A model generated the notes under the pieces. The model made no database searches. It was not told where the DNA came from and saw nothing but the letters and a program-made list of their open reading frames with translations. Both the position numbers and the translations under genes were made by a program. DNA of 64,000 bases from Lewinellaceae bacterium (GTDB taxonomy: Bacteria; Bacteroidota; Bacteroidia; Chitinophagales; Saprospiraceae): contig JADJFA010000013.1 of NCBI GenBank assembly GCA_016708875.1, positions 124,001 through 188,000 on the forward strand, read 5' to 3'. Shown one piece after another: positions 38,628 to 49,006 of this stretch (positions within the stretch are counted from its first letter, which is position 1; the number at the start of each line of letters is the position of its first letter).

Positions 38628-41600
38628 ATGAAAAAGTTTATCCACCTACTCGCTTCAGTTTTATTTTTCAATCTCATTTCCCAGATAACCTTTGCTCAAA
38701 ATAAGGATTGGCTGCTCAAAATGCAAGACCCCAACGTGAACTTCTGGGAAGTGCAACAGGAGTTCAACGACTACTGGAAAAACCGCAGCGACTACAAGGG
38801 CAACGGCTACAAGGTGTTCAAACGTTGGGAGTATATCAACGAAGTGCGCGCGCTGCCGGATGGCAAATTGCCGACTGCTGATCATGTGCTTGAAGAATAC
38901 AAACGATACATGGCTGAGCAGCCGCAAAATAGATCTGCTTCAGGCACCTGGACGATAATCGGGCCTACGAATTATCCTTCTAACAACACAGGACAACCGA
39001 CAGGAAAGGGACGCGTAAACGCTATCGCTTTTCATCCCACCGACGTAAATACCCTGTACATCGGTTCGCCCTCCGGCGGAATATGGAAATCCACCAATGG
39101 CGGAACAAACTGGATCAACCTGTCTGCCAATTTGCCGTTTTTAGGCGTTTCAGCCATACTGATCCATCCTTCCGACCCGAATATCATTTACATCGGGACA
39201 GGAGACCGAGATGGTGGCGACGCTCAGGGCTTGGGCGTTTACAAATCCACCGACGGCGGGAGCACCTGGACGCCAATGAACAGTGGTATGGGAAACGCTA
39301 CTGTGGGTATGATGGTGATGGATTCTGGTGATCCGGATATCATCATTGCCGCAACATGGTCGGGCATTTACAAGACGACTGATGGCGGAATTAGTTGGTC
39401 GTTGAAACTGGCAGGAGACCTCAGAGATGTCAAATTCAAGCCGGGCGATCCAAATATCATGTATGCTACCCGCATGGTAATCCCTTCGGAATTTTACCGT
39501 TCCACAGATAATGGAGATACCTGGTCGCTTATTTCCACGCCCACCGCTGGTGTGGGTTCCCGCATGGTTATTGGAGTTTCGCCTGCTGATCCCAGCTATG
39601 TTTATCTTGTTCAAATCAATAGCAACGACAATACTTTTAAAGCATTATTGCGCTCTACGGACAGTGGACTGACATTTTCTGAACAATCCAATTCCCCCAA
39701 TATTTTTGATTATGCTTGCGATGGCAGCGGTACCGCCAGCCAGGCAACATACGACTTGTGCATTGATGTGGACCAGACAGACGAGGATATCGTGTACGTC
39801 GGCTCCATCAACAGCTGGAAAAGCACCGACGGCGGTGTCAACTGGGCCCCGATCAGCCACTGGGTAGGCAGCGGTTTCGCTCCTGGCGACCCCACGGCCA
39901 ATTGTGCCGGTACCGTACATGCTGACCACCACACATACCAATGGTCGCCGCTCCACAACCCTGCAAGGCTTTACCTCGGGTTCGATGGCGGCATCGCTTA
40001 CACCGCCAATGGCGGCACGACATGGACGGAAATCAGCACTGACCTGCCCATTGGGCAGATTTATAAAATCGGGCAAAGCGCCCATGCAGCCAATACTGTT
40101 TCAGCTGGTTTTCAGGACAACGGCGTTTCGGCCACCAACAACGGAGGCAGCAGTTTCACCACCATCGCTGGAGGCGACGGTATGGAATGCGCCATTGATT
40201 ACAGCAATGCCAATATTTGCTATCGTGAAACTCAGGAAGGCGCTCTGGGGCGGTCGCTAACGGGTATTTTCGGATCCTACGGTTCCGGCTTCATCTCTAC
40301 CATCACAGACGAGGCTGCGTTTGTGGCTCCCTACATGCTTCACCGAACGGTGCCTACTACCATGTTTTTTGGCCGGGAAAATGTGTGGCGCAGCACCAAT
40401 GTCACCGCCTCCCCTAGCGCTTCGGTTGTCTGGAATGCCATTAGTATGTTCGCCGCAGGCCCTACCGTGCGGGTACTGGAACAATCACCAGCCAATCTGG
40501 ATATCATGTACATATCGCGGGGGACAAGTCCTTCCACGCTGTACCGCTCGGACAATGTTAATGCTGCTGCTGCTTCCGTTGTTTGGAATACCATCACTAA
40601 GCCTGGCGGTCTGACTATCACCGATATCAAGGCGAATTATACTAATGAAAACATCGTTTACGCCACAGCCGGCACGAAAGTTTTTAGATCAACAAACAAG
40701 GGTGTGGCGTGGACGGATATCACCGGCAATTTGCCCGCACTTTTTACCAACTGCTTGGTTTTGGATAAGAATGCTAACGAGGGCATCTATATAGGAAACG
40801 AAGCAGGCGTATGGTATAAAGATGTTACAGTAGATAACTGGGTATTGTTCAGCGCAGGGTTGCCCCCGGTGGATGTCCGGGAACTGGATATTTACTATGA
40901 CGCAAACCCCGAAAACAGCAGGATCACCGCAGCAACTTATGGCCGTGCCATCTGGCAAAGCGACCTGATTGAAATAAACGTCGTTGATCCAACGGATATG
41001 ACGGCGACATCATTCAGCACTTCCCAAATCAACCTCGCCTGGACGCTCAATGCTGCGAGCGACGATGTGCTCATCGCCACATCGCCTACTACCACATTCG
41101 GTATACCTGTCGATGGAACGACATACATGGCGGGCGATCCACTTCCCGGCGGCGGCACGGTCATTTATGCAGGCAATTCAACGAGTTTCAGCCATACCAT
41201 GCTAAGTGCCGGCACAACCTACTGCTACAAGATATGGTCATTTAATGGCGCCAACGAATACTCGGCCGGGCTACCCCCGGTTTGTGCAAACACCTTTTCG
41301 CATGATTGGACCGGTAACGTGAATACCGATTGGTTCAACACCGGAAACTGGGGGTCTGGCACAGTGCCAACGAGCTTGGAGGGCGCATTCATCCCGGCAG
41401 GCCGCTCCAATTACCCCCTCATTAACGCCGCCGGAGCGACTTGTTTTCACCTGACCATTGAATCCGGTGCCTCACTGACAATGCACGCTACAACACCTTA
41501 CACCCTTCAAGTGGCAGGAGATTGGTTAAACAACGGTACGTTTACCAGAGGCGCTGGCACAGTTCAGTTCAATGGGGCGAATGCTCTGCAAACTATACAA

Positions 41601-44600
41601 GGAACTTCCATTACAGATTTCAACATTCTTCAGGTAAATAAGGGAACCCAAACCAATATTCTTGAAGCAAAATCTTTGATCACCTTGAATGCAGCGACCA
41701 ATCCCTTGGTGATAACTGGCGGAACGTTTAAACTGTCCAGTGCATCCACGATCACACCATTTACTAATGGTACTGGCGCGGACCTCTCTTCGGTGGAGGG
41801 TTTATGGAACAACGGAGGAACCATTAATTCAGGAGGGTTCTCATGGACCCTTAACTCCGGGCTGCTGAGGGTTTCTGCCGGAACGGTCAATGTGGGTACC
41901 TCCGCAGGCAATTCCATTACCTACCTGAACAACGGAACCTTGATCATTGAGGGCGGTGCCCTCAATATTGCAGGCAGGTTCAGCCCAAACAGCGGTACTT
42001 CAATCGGTACATATACCCAAAGCGCTGGCGTGCTGACGGTCAATACAGTCGGCTCGACCAGTACCACCCGAGCGCCGTTTGAAATAAATGCGAGCGCTTC
42101 ATTTACCATGAGCGGAGGAACCATTGCGATCAGGAGGGCTTCATCCCATACTACTGCTGATGTTATCATCTCCGCCAGCTCTAATGATGTAACGGGTGGT
42201 ACCCTACAAATTGGGGATGCCGCTACACCCGCCGTTCAGACCATTCGCATCAATTGCACAGTACCCATATACAACCTGACAGTGAACGCGACGAATGCGC
42301 CAATCGCACAACTCGTTTCCAATAGTCTTACGGTAAAAAACGATGTGACAATTTCCGGCGGCACACTCAACTCGAATAACCAGAACCTGAATGTCGGCGG
42401 CCACTGGACCAACAACGGCACTTTTACGCCAGGTACGGGTACTGTTACCTATAATGGAACCGCAAACCAAAACCTTGCAGGCTCAAATGCCACCATTTTC
42501 AACAACCTTACGCTGAACAATTCGACCGGGCTTACCCTGAGCGGCAGCGTGAATGCAACGGTAAATGGCTCACTTACACTGACTTCAGGGGTCATTTCAA
42601 CAGGGAACAATAAGGTGATCATTTCGGCCACAGGGTCCGTAACTAGAACATCTGGACATGTTTTCGGCAATCTGCAGAAAAATGTGGCGACTGGCGCAGG
42701 TGTCAGTCGAACGTTCGAGATTGGCGATATTTCGGTGACAAACTACACCCCGGTTGCACTGACATTCGCCTCTGTGTCAGTGGCAGGCGACCTCACAGCC
42801 CAGGTCGTTTCGGGCGACCATCCACAAATTGGTTCAGCAGCGGACCTGAACGCAGCCAAAAGCGTGAACAGATACTGGGGCTTGACCAACAGTGGTACGA
42901 CCTTTACAACCTACGACGCCGTATTTAATTTCCTTACCGCTGACCTTGATCCTTCAGTCAATACCACAGCCCTGCTATGCGGCAAGTACGATGCACCCAA
43001 CTGGACTTATCCTACAGTTGGAATCCGATTATCGAACAGTACGGAAATCACAGGTGTTGCCTCATTGAGCGATTTTCAACTGGCCGAACCCTCTTGTATA
43101 AATCCGGATGTCCCGAGCCTGGCAGCTACGATGAATCCGATTTGTTTTGGCCAGTCCACAACCCTGAGTATCTCAACCGGCAATTTGAACGGGGCTGCCA
43201 ATTGGCAGTGGTATTCGGGTTCTTGTGGAGGCACTCCAGAGGGGATGGGCGCCAGCCTGACGGTTTCGCCTACGACTAATACTACCTACTACGCGAGGGG
43301 TGAAGGAGGGTGTGTCATTACGCCTGGCATCTGTGCCAGTATCACCATTACAGTACCTGCAGCCATCGTGCTGACCGAGACGCACGTGAACGTGCTTTGC
43401 AACGGTGAAAGTACCGGTTCGATAGACCTGACGGTTTCTGGCGGCGTTTCGCCCTACACCTATTCCTGGACGGGCGGCGCGACCACTCAGGATCGCTCTG
43501 GCCTTGCTGCTGGCACCTACACAGTGACGGTGACGGACGCGAACGCTTGTACCAAGACCCTATCCGTCACAATCACAGAGCCAGCGGCTATTGTGCTGAC
43601 GGAGACGCACGTCAACGTGCTGTGCAACGGCGCTTCGACCGGCTCCATTGACCTGATACCAAGCGGCGGTACAGGCGCATATACCTATTCCTGGACGGGC
43701 GGCGCGACCACTCAGGATCGCTCTGGCCTTGCTGCTGGCACCTACACGGTGACGGTGACGGACGCGAGTGCTTGTACCAAAACGCTCTCAACGACCATCA
43801 CCGAGCCTGCGGCCATCGTGCTGACGGAGACGCACGTCAACGTGCTGTGCAACGGTGCAAGCACTGGTTCTATTGACCTGACGGTTTCGGGCGGTACGGG
43901 GGCTTATACCTATTCCTGGACGGGCGGCGCGACCACTCAGGATCGCTCTGGCCTTGCTGCTGGCACCTACACGGTGACGGTGACGGACGCGAGTGCTTGT
44001 ACCAAAACGCTCTCAACGACCATCACCGAGCCTGCGGCCATCGTGCTGACGGAGACGCACGTCAACGTGCTGTGCAACGGTGCAAGCACTGGTTCTATTG
44101 ACCTGACGGTTTCGGGCGGTACGGGGGCTTATACCTATTCCTGGACGGGCGGCGCGACCACTCAGGATCGCTCTGGCCTTGCGGCTGGCACTTACACGGT
44201 GACGGTAACGGACGCCAATGCTTGCACGAAAACCCTTTCAACTACCATCACCGAGCCTGCGGCCATCGTGCTGACGGAGACGCACGTGAACGTGCTTTGC
44301 AACGGCGGCTCCACCGGCTCGATAGACCTGACGGTTTCGGGTGGCGTTTCGCCGTACACCTATTCCTGGACGGGCGGCGCGACCACGCAGGATCGCTCTG
44401 GCCTTGCTGCTGGCACCTACACGGTGACCGTCACGGACGCGAACGGTTGCACCAAGACGCTTTCAACGACCATCACAGAGCCTGCAGGGATGGTGCTGAC
44501 GGAGACGCACGCGAACGTGCTTTGCAACGGCGGCTCGACTGGCTCGATAGATTTGACGGTGTCTGGCGGCGTTTCGCCGTACACCTATTCCTGGACGGGC

Positions 44601-44999
44601 GGCGCGACCACTCAGGATCGCTCTGGCCTTGCTGCTGGCACCTACACGGTGACCGTCACGGACGCGAACGCCTGCACGAAGACGCTTTCAACGACCATCA
44701 CAGAGCCTGCAGGGATGGTGCTGACGGAGACGCACGCGAACGTACTTTGCAACGGCGGCTCGAGTGGCTCGATAGATTTGACGGTGTCTGGCGGCGTTTC
44801 TCCGTACACCTATTCCTGGACGGGCGGGGCGACCACGCAGGACCGCTCTGGTCTTGCGGCAGGCACCTACACGGTGACCGTCGCGGACGCGAACGCCTGC
44901 ACGAAGACGCTTTCAACGACCATCACAGAGCCTGCAGGGATGGTGCTGACGGAGACGCACGCGAACGTGCTTTGCAACGTGGGCTCACTGGCTCGATAG
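38628..44999 (+). CDS. Second adhesin, N-terminal piece (Asp-box propellers to SprB repeats)
   Basis: 2,123 codons are in frame; the last few before the stop at 44997-44999 are out of register. The signal peptide is MKKFIHLLASVLFFNLISQITFAQ. Residues of about 105-780 carry many Asp-box motifs typical of VPS10/sortilin-type propellers (IWKSTNGGTNW, VYKSTDGGSTW, IYKTTDGGISW, WKSTDGGVNW). Residues 786-895 are FN3-like (DMTATSFSTSQINLAWTLNAAS ... GTTYCYKIWSFNGANEYS). A long low-Cys stretch follows with recurring LNNGTFTRGAGTVQFNGA-type motifs suggesting a beta-helix. An Ig-like domain (CFGQSTTLSI...) precedes the SprB repeats, which start at about 43365. Confidence 0.88.
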   Translation: MKKFIHLLASVLFFNLISQITFAQNKDWLLKMQDPNVNFWEVQQEFNDYWKNRSDYKGNGYKVFKRWEYINEVRALPDGKLPTADHVLEEYKRYMAEQPQNRSASGTWTIIGPTNYPSNNTGQPTGKGRVNAIAFHPTDVNTLYIGSPSGGIWKSTNGGTNWINLSANLPFLGVSAILIHPSDPNIIYIGTGDRDGGDAQGLGVYKSTDGGSTWTPMNSGMGNATVGMMVMDSGDPDIIIAATWSGIYKTTDGGISWSLKLAGDLRDVKFKPGDPNIMYATRMVIPSEFYRSTDNGDTWSLISTPTAGVGSRMVIGVSPADPSYVYLVQINSNDNTFKALLRSTDSGLTFSEQSNSPNIFDYACDGSGTASQATYDLCIDVDQTDEDIVYVGSINSWKSTDGGVNWAPISHWVGSGFAPGDPTANCAGTVHADHHTYQWSPLHNPARLYLGFDGGIAYTANGGTTWTEISTDLPIGQIYKIGQSAHAANTVSAGFQDNGVSATNNGGSSFTTIAGGDGMECAIDYSNANICYRETQEGALGRSLTGIFGSYGSGFISTITDEAAFVAPYMLHRTVPTTMFFGRENVWRSTNVTASPSASVVWNAISMFAAGPTVRVLEQSPANLDIMYISRGTSPSTLYRSDNVNAAAASVVWNTITKPGGLTITDIKANYTNENIVYATAGTKVFRSTNKGVAWTDITGNLPALFTNCLVLDKNANEGIYIGNEAGVWYKDVTVDNWVLFSAGLPPVDVRELDIYYDANPENSRITAATYGRAIWQSDLIEINVVDPTDMTATSFSTSQINLAWTLNAASDDVLIATSPTTTFGIPVDGTTYMAGDPLPGGGTVIYAGNSTSFSHTMLSAGTTYCYKIWSFNGANEYSAGLPPVCANTFSHDWTGNVNTDWFNTGNWGSGTVPTSLEGAFIPAGRSNYPLINAAGATCFHLTIESGASLTMHATTPYTLQVAGDWLNNGTFTRGAGTVQFNGANALQTIQGTSITDFNILQVNKGTQTNILEAKSLITLNAATNPLVITGGTFKLSSASTITPFTNGTGADLSSVEGLWNNGGTINSGGFSWTLNSGLLRVSAGTVNVGTSAGNSITYLNNGTLIIEGGALNIAGRFSPNSGTSIGTYTQSAGVLTVNTVGSTSTTRAPFEINASASFTMSGGTIAIRRASSHTTADVIISASSNDVTGGTLQIGDAATPAVQTIRINCTVPIYNLTVNATNAPIAQLVSNSLTVKNDVTISGGTLNSNNQNLNVGGHWTNNGTFTPGTGTVTYNGTANQNLAGSNATIFNNLTLNNSTGLTLSGSVNATVNGSLTLTSGVISTGNNKVIISATGSVTRTSGHVFGNLQKNVATGAGVSRTFEIGDISVTNYTPVALTFASVSVAGDLTAQVVSGDHPQIGSAADLNAAKSVNRYWGLTNSGTTFTTYDAVFNFLTADLDPSVNTTALLCGKYDAPNWTYPTVGIRLSNSTEITGVASLSDFQLAEPSCINPDVPSLAATMNPICFGQSTTLSISTGNLNGAANWQWYSGSCGGTPEGMGASLTVSPTTNTTYYARGEGGCVITPGICASITITVPAAIVLTETHVNVLCNGESTGSIDLTVSGGVSPYTYSWTGGATTQDRSGLAAGTYTVTVTDANACTKTLSVTITEPAAIVLTETHVNVLCNGASTGSIDLIPSGGTGAYTYSWTGGATTQDRSGLAAGTYTVTVTDASACTKTLSTTITEPAAIVLTETHVNVLCNGASTGSIDLTVSGGTGAYTYSWTGGATTQDRSGLAAGTYTVTVTDASACTKTLSTTITEPAAIVLTETHVNVLCNGASTGSIDLTVSGGTGAYTYSWTGGATTQDRSGLAAGTYTVTVTDANACTKTLSTTITEPAAIVLTETHVNVLCNGGSTGSIDLTVSGGVSPYTYSWTGGATTQDRSGLAAGTYTVTVTDANGCTKTLSTTITEPAGMVLTETHANVLCNGGSTGSIDLTVSGGVSPYTYSWTGGATTQDRSGLAAGTYTVTVTDANACTKTLSTTITEPAGMVLTETHANVLCNGGSSGSIDLTVSGGVSPYTYSWTGGATTQDRSGLAAGTYTVTVADANACTKTLSTTITEPAGMVLTETHANVLCNVGSLAR

Positions 45000-47040
45000 A
45001 TTTGACGGTGTCTGGCGGCGTTTCGCCGTACACCTATTCCTGGACGGGCGGGGCGACCACGCAGGACCGATCTGGTTTAGCGGCAGGCACCTACACGGTG
45101 ACCGTCGCGGACGCGAACGCCTGCACGAAGACGCTTTCAACGACCATCACAGAGCCTGCAGGGATGGTGCTGACGGAGACGCACGCGAACGTGCTTTGCA
45201 ACGGGGGCTCGAGTGGCTCGATAGATTTGACGGTGTCTGGCGGGGTTTCTCCGTACACCTATTCCTGGACGGGCGGCGCGACCACGCAGGATCGCTCTGG
45301 CCTTGCTGCTGGCACCTACACGGTGACCGTCACGGACGCGAACGCCTGCACGAAGACGCTTTCAACGACCATCACAGAGCCTACATGGGATGGTGCTGAC
45401 GGAGACGCACGCGAACGTGCTTTGCAACGGCGGCTCGACTGGCTCGATAGATTTGACGGTGTCTGGCGGCGTTTCGCCGTACACCTATTCCTGGACGGGC
45501 GGCGCGACCACGCAGGATCGCTCTGGCCTTGCTGCTGGCACCTACACGGTGACCGTCACGGACGCGAACGCCTGCACGAAAACGCTTTCAACGACCATCA
45601 CAGAGCCTGCAGGGATGGTGCTGACGGAACGCACGTGAACGTACTTTGCAACGGCGGCTCGACTGGCTCGATAGATTTGACGGTGTCTGGCGGCGTTTCT
45701 CCGTACACCTATTCCTGGACGGGCGGCGCGACCACGCAGACCGCTCTGGCCTTGCGGCAGGCACCTACACGGTGACCGTCACGGACGCGAACGCCTGCAC
45801 GAAGACGCTTTCAACGACCATCACAGAGCCTGCAGGGATGGTGCTGACGGAGACGCACGTGAACGTGCTTTGCAACGGGGGCTCGAGTGGCTCGATAGAT
45901 TTGACGGTGTCTGGCGGCGTTTCGCCGTACACCTATTCCTGGACGGGCGGCGCGACCACGCAGGATCGCTCTGGTCTTGCGGCAGGCACCTACACGGTGA
46001 CCGTCACGGACGCGAACGCCTGCACGAAGACGCTTTCAACGACCATCACAGAGCCTGCAGGGATGGTGCTGACGGAGACGCACGTGAACGTGCTTTGCAA
46101 CGGCGGCTCGAGTGGCTCGATAGATTTGACGGTGTCTGGCGGCGTTTCGCCGTACACCTATTCCTGGACGGGCGGCGCGACCACGCAGGATCGCTCTGGT
46201 CTTGCGGCAGGCACCTACACGGTGACCGTCACGGACGCGAACGGTTGCACGAAGACGCTTTCAACGACCATCACAGAGCCTGCAGGGATGGTGCTGACGG
46301 AGACGCACGTGAACGTGCTTTGCAACGGGGGCTCGAGTGGCTCGATAGATTTGACGGTGTCTGGCGGGGTTTCTCCGTACACCTATTCCTGGACGGGCGG
46401 CGCGACCACGCAGGACCGCTCTGGTCTTGCGGCAGGCACCTACACGGTGACCGTCACGGACGCGAACGGTTGCACCAAGACGCTTTCAACGACCATCACA
46501 GAGCCTGCAGGGATGGTGCTGACGGAGACGCACGCGAACGTGCTTTGCAACGGCGGCTCGACTGGCTCGATAGATTTGACGGTGTCTGGCGGGGTTTCGC
46601 CGTACACCTATTCCTGGACGGGCGGCGCGACCACTCAGGACCGCTCTGGCCTTGCGGCAGGCACCTGCCGCAAGACCAGCCAGCAGCTTTCAACCGCCCT
46701 CCTTCTCCCCTTTCCTGACGGGCGCCACCCACTCCTGCTGGCACCTACACGGTGACCGTCACGGACGCGAACGCCTGCACGAAGACGCTTTCAACGACCA
46801 TCACAGAGCCTGCAGGGATGGTGCTGACGGAGACGCACGCGAACGTGCTTTGCAACGGCGGCTCCGGTGGCTCGATAGATTTGACGGTGTCTGGCGGGGT
46901 TTCTCCGTACACCTATTCCTGGACGGGCGGCGCGACCACGCAGGACCGATCTGGTTTAGCCACTGGCACCTACACGGTGACGGTGACGGACGCGAACGGT
47001 TGTAGCAAGACAACATCAGTCACCATAACGCAACCCACAG
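43377..47040 (+). repeat. Tandem array of about sixteen exact 225-bp SprB repeats
   Basis: The marker GAGACGCACG starts at 43377, 43602, 43827, 44052, 44277, 44502, 44727, 44952, 45176, 45402, 45627, 45850, 46075, 46300, 46525 and 46830. Intervals are 225 except 224, 226, 223 and 305. Those four are exactly accounted for by the -1, +1, two -1 and +80 frame breaks. Copies after 44500 are almost identical in DNA, pointing to very recent expansion or gene conversion. Confidence 0.88.
45000..46755 (+). pseudogene. Second adhesin, frame-switching SprB segment
   Basis: SprB sequence continues through four frame changes. It is in one frame from 45000 to about 45386, then frame-shifted to about 45628, then shifted again to about 45738. 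The last frame runs clean for about four repeats from about 45740 to 46666, where the 80-bp insertion takes it to a stop at 46755. The repeats read VLTETHVNVLCNGGSSGSI, SGGVSPYTYSWTGGATTQD and RSGLAAGTYTVTVTDANAC. Alternative frames stay open across many copies because 225 is divisible by three; those translations (Arg/His/Asp-rich) are artefacts. Confidence 0.7.
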
Positions 47041-48581
47041 CAATTTCTTTGAGCTCCACCATCGTGAACCCAAGCAATTGTTTCGTAGCTGATGGTTCTA
47101 TTGACCTCAACGTATCGGGTGGAACGCCCGGCTATACTTACGACTGGAGCAATGATGGCTCGGACGTCCCGGACAATGACCCACAAGACCTCCTGAATAT
47201 AGTGGAGGGTACATATACGGTTACGGTGACTGATGCCAACGGATGTATTGCCACCCATTTTAGAACCTTGGATTACATTGACATCATTCCACCCATGATC
47301 CAGTGTCCCGCCAATCAGAACATCCCGGCCAGCGCCTCTTGCATGGGGACAGTCGGCTCCTGGAATCCGGTTTCGTTGAGTGACAATTGCACAGCTGTAG
47401 GCTTGATCACCGTGACGCAAACCCCACCGTCGAGTACTATATTGAGTGGCCACAACGATTCGGAGCTTGTGACCCTGACCGCCAATGATGGAAACGGTAA
47501 CACAGCAAGTTGTTCCTTCACTGTCACCTTAAAGGACGTCACCTTGCCTATGGCCAAGTGCAAGAATGTAACAGCCAATTTGGGCGCCAATGGCATGGTG
47601 ACAGTAGCCCCCTCTTCCGTGAACAATGGTAGCTCGGACAATTGTACTTTCACTTTATCGCTCACTCCCAACACCTTCAGCTGTTCCAATATTGGTTTGA
47701 ACACTGTGACGCTCCGCGCTACGGATGCAGGTGGAAATACGGCCACTTGTAATGCCATAGTGACTGTGAAAGACATAAGCGGCCCTAATGCACAATGTAA
47801 AAATCCGATCATCTTCCTAAACAACTCCGGACATGCCACCCTCACGGTGGCCCAGGTGAACAATGGCAGTACGGACAATTGCGGGATAGGCACGATGAGT
47901 ATTGACAAAACTTCCTTCAACTGCTCAGAGATCAGCGCGAAACAGCCAGTTATTCTGAGCATGACGGACGTAAATGGAAATTCTTCCACTTGCCTTTCCC
48001 TCGTGAGCGTGAAAGATGCCACAGCACCAACGGCAGAATGTGAAGACGTGACGGTAGAACTTGGTTCAAACGGAATGGTGACGGTGTACGGTGCAGAACT
48101 GGCAAGCGCCAGTACAGACAATTGTTCGGTATGGTCGTACAGCCCGATCGCGAAAGTGTACAACAGCAGCAACCTCGGCGACAACAACCTGACGATCACA
48201 GTGAAAGACTGGAGCGGCAATGCGGCCACCTGTGTGTCAATCGTGACCGTAGAGCCATTCATGAGTCCTACACCGTTGGCCCCAGGCCATTCGGGAAGTG
48301 AAGCATCATTTAAGGCTGGTGAGTCAGATTTTGCGTTCCACGTCTATCCAAACCCCACTTCGGGGGATGTTGCGGTTGCCTTTGAATTGTCGGCAGAACA
48401 GCCTGTATTGATCCGTGTTTTTGACCTGCAAGGCCGTCTGATTTTGAGCCATCAAGACCTTGGACTGGAAGGAGAGAACACCTACTGGTTGGGACTGAAA
48501 GGTTTAACACCAGGGATGTACATTGTTGATTTCCAATCAGAGGATTTGAAAGGGCAAAAGCGATTGGTGGTGCAGGAGTAG
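46752..48581 (+). CDS. Second adhesin, C-terminal piece with HYR-like modules and sorting domain
   Basis: 609 codons. It begins in the last tandem SprB repeat, and the ATG at 46752 is not a biological start. One diverged SprB repeat (47040-47280) is followed by HYR/Ig-like modules. Their signatures are PPMIQCPANQNIPASASC, LSDNCT, VTLTANDGNGNTASCSFTVTL, ATDAGGNTATCNAIVTVKD and STDNCGIGTMSIDKTSF. The last ~85 residues are a type A sorting domain (FHVYPNPTSGDVAVAFEL ... GMYIVDFQSEDLKGQKRLVV). The same module order and closely similar sequence end the protein at 52376-57381. Confidence 0.88.
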   Translation: MTVTDANACTKTLSTTITEPAGMVLTETHANVLCNGGSGGSIDLTVSGGVSPYTYSWTGGATTQDRSGLATGTYTVTVTDANGCSKTTSVTITQPTAISLSSTIVNPSNCFVADGSIDLNVSGGTPGYTYDWSNDGSDVPDNDPQDLLNIVEGTYTVTVTDANGCIATHFRTLDYIDIIPPMIQCPANQNIPASASCMGTVGSWNPVSLSDNCTAVGLITVTQTPPSSTILSGHNDSELVTLTANDGNGNTASCSFTVTLKDVTLPMAKCKNVTANLGANGMVTVAPSSVNNGSSDNCTFTLSLTPNTFSCSNIGLNTVTLRATDAGGNTATCNAIVTVKDISGPNAQCKNPIIFLNNSGHATLTVAQVNNGSTDNCGIGTMSIDKTSFNCSEISAKQPVILSMTDVNGNSSTCLSLVSVKDATAPTAECEDVTVELGSNGMVTVYGAELASASTDNCSVWSYSPIAKVYNSSNLGDNNLTITVKDWSGNAATCVSIVTVEPFMSPTPLAPGHSGSEASFKAGESDFAFHVYPNPTSGDVAVAFELSAEQPVLIRVFDLQGRLILSHQDLGLEGENTYWLGLKGLTPGMYIVDFQSEDLKGQKRLVVQE

Positions 48582-48636
48582 GGCGAAATTCATTTCGCCT
48601 TGAAATATTGATTGTCTCACTTCAAGCGAAACTATC
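48582..48636 (+). other. Hairpins directly after the second adhesin
   Basis: GGCGAAAT-tc-ATTTCGCC (48582-48599) abuts the stop codon. A degenerate second hairpin, GATTGTCTCACTT...AAGCGAAACTATC, follows at 48610-48636. The same pair follows the third adhesin (57382-57441), where the second hairpin is perfect. Confidence 0.65.
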
Positions 48637-48654
48637 AGGCACTTCGATAAGGAA

Positions 48655-48709
48655 GCCGCAGCGAGCAATCGGGGCGGCTTTTTTTGTGTATACCGGAACG
48701 CTGTTCCGG
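48655..48709 (+). terminator. Intrinsic terminator plus palindrome
   Basis: GCCGC (48655-48659) pairs with GCGGC (48674-48678), followed by T7. It belongs to the same family as the terminators at 36911 and 57460. Just after it, CCGGAACgctGTTCCGG (48693-48709) is a perfect 7-bp palindrome that recurs imperfectly at 36811. The response regulator remnant converges from the right. Confidence 0.65.
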
Positions 48710-48784
48710 GGCAATGCGCCCCAACGGCTAAACCATACACTGGGCGCACCAATATTTTGGCGCCGTATCAGAGGGGCTTCGCGT

Positions 48785-49006
48785 TTAGTGAAGGATTTGA
48801 TTTTTATGCATTCCCGGGTCCAGACCAGTGGAAGACATATTCTTGACCGCCCAAACCAACAACGCATTTTTCTCTGCGGGCAGTGCCAGTTTTTTCATGA
48901 TATTGGAGCGATGATTCTCCACCGTTTTTTCAGAGATAAACAGCATTTGAGCGATCTCTTTGGAAGTGTGTTGACGCCCACGCATTGATACAATCTTCCA
49001 GTACAT
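48785..49006 (-). pseudogene. Response regulator, LuxR/NarL HTH remnant
   Basis: This frame carries the C-terminal half of a NarL-type response regulator: HTSKEIAQMLFISEKTVENH plus RSNIMKKL, then a typical tail. The first helix of the four-helix GerE domain (LT.RE..VL.LI type) is missing, and the sequence joins the receiver frame at about 48990-49006. The nominal start at 49006 lies inside the receiver's last helix and is not a real start. The lesion is a deletion of roughly 100 bp with a frame change, judged from usual family length. Confidence 0.75.

Larger units (their letters stand above)
38628..48581 (+). pseudogene. Propeller/SprB/HYR adhesin, T9SS substrate, frame-disrupted as sequenced
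   Basis: One gene in several frames. Breaks are at about 44980-44995 (-1), 45386 (+1), 45628 (-1), 45738 (-1) and an 80-bp insertion at 46667-46746. Removing them gives about 3,291 codons with no internal stop. Modules: signal peptide; sortilin-like Asp-box propellers; FN3-like; a long beta-rich region; Ig-like; about sixteen SprB repeats; HYR-like modules; type A sorting domain. All breaks lie inside the tandem 225-bp repeats, and the unique parts on both sides are intact. The protein is probably a surface adhesin. Whether the breaks are real cannot be decided from this sequence alone. Confidence 0.8.

Noticed and set aside
44222..46718. Plus-strand frames of 517 and 282 codons rich in Arg, Asp and His in the 225-bp array
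   Set aside because: These are alternative-frame readings of identical repeats. Only short stretches after real indels carry the SprB sequence, and those are assigned to the adhesin.
46667..46746. Insertion sequence or integron-like element in the second adhesin
   Set aside because: It is only 80 bp, has no inverted ends, and parts resemble the host repeat itself.
48608..48988. 126-codon plus-strand frame after the second adhesin
   Set aside because: It overlaps the terminator and runs antisense to the response regulator HTH.
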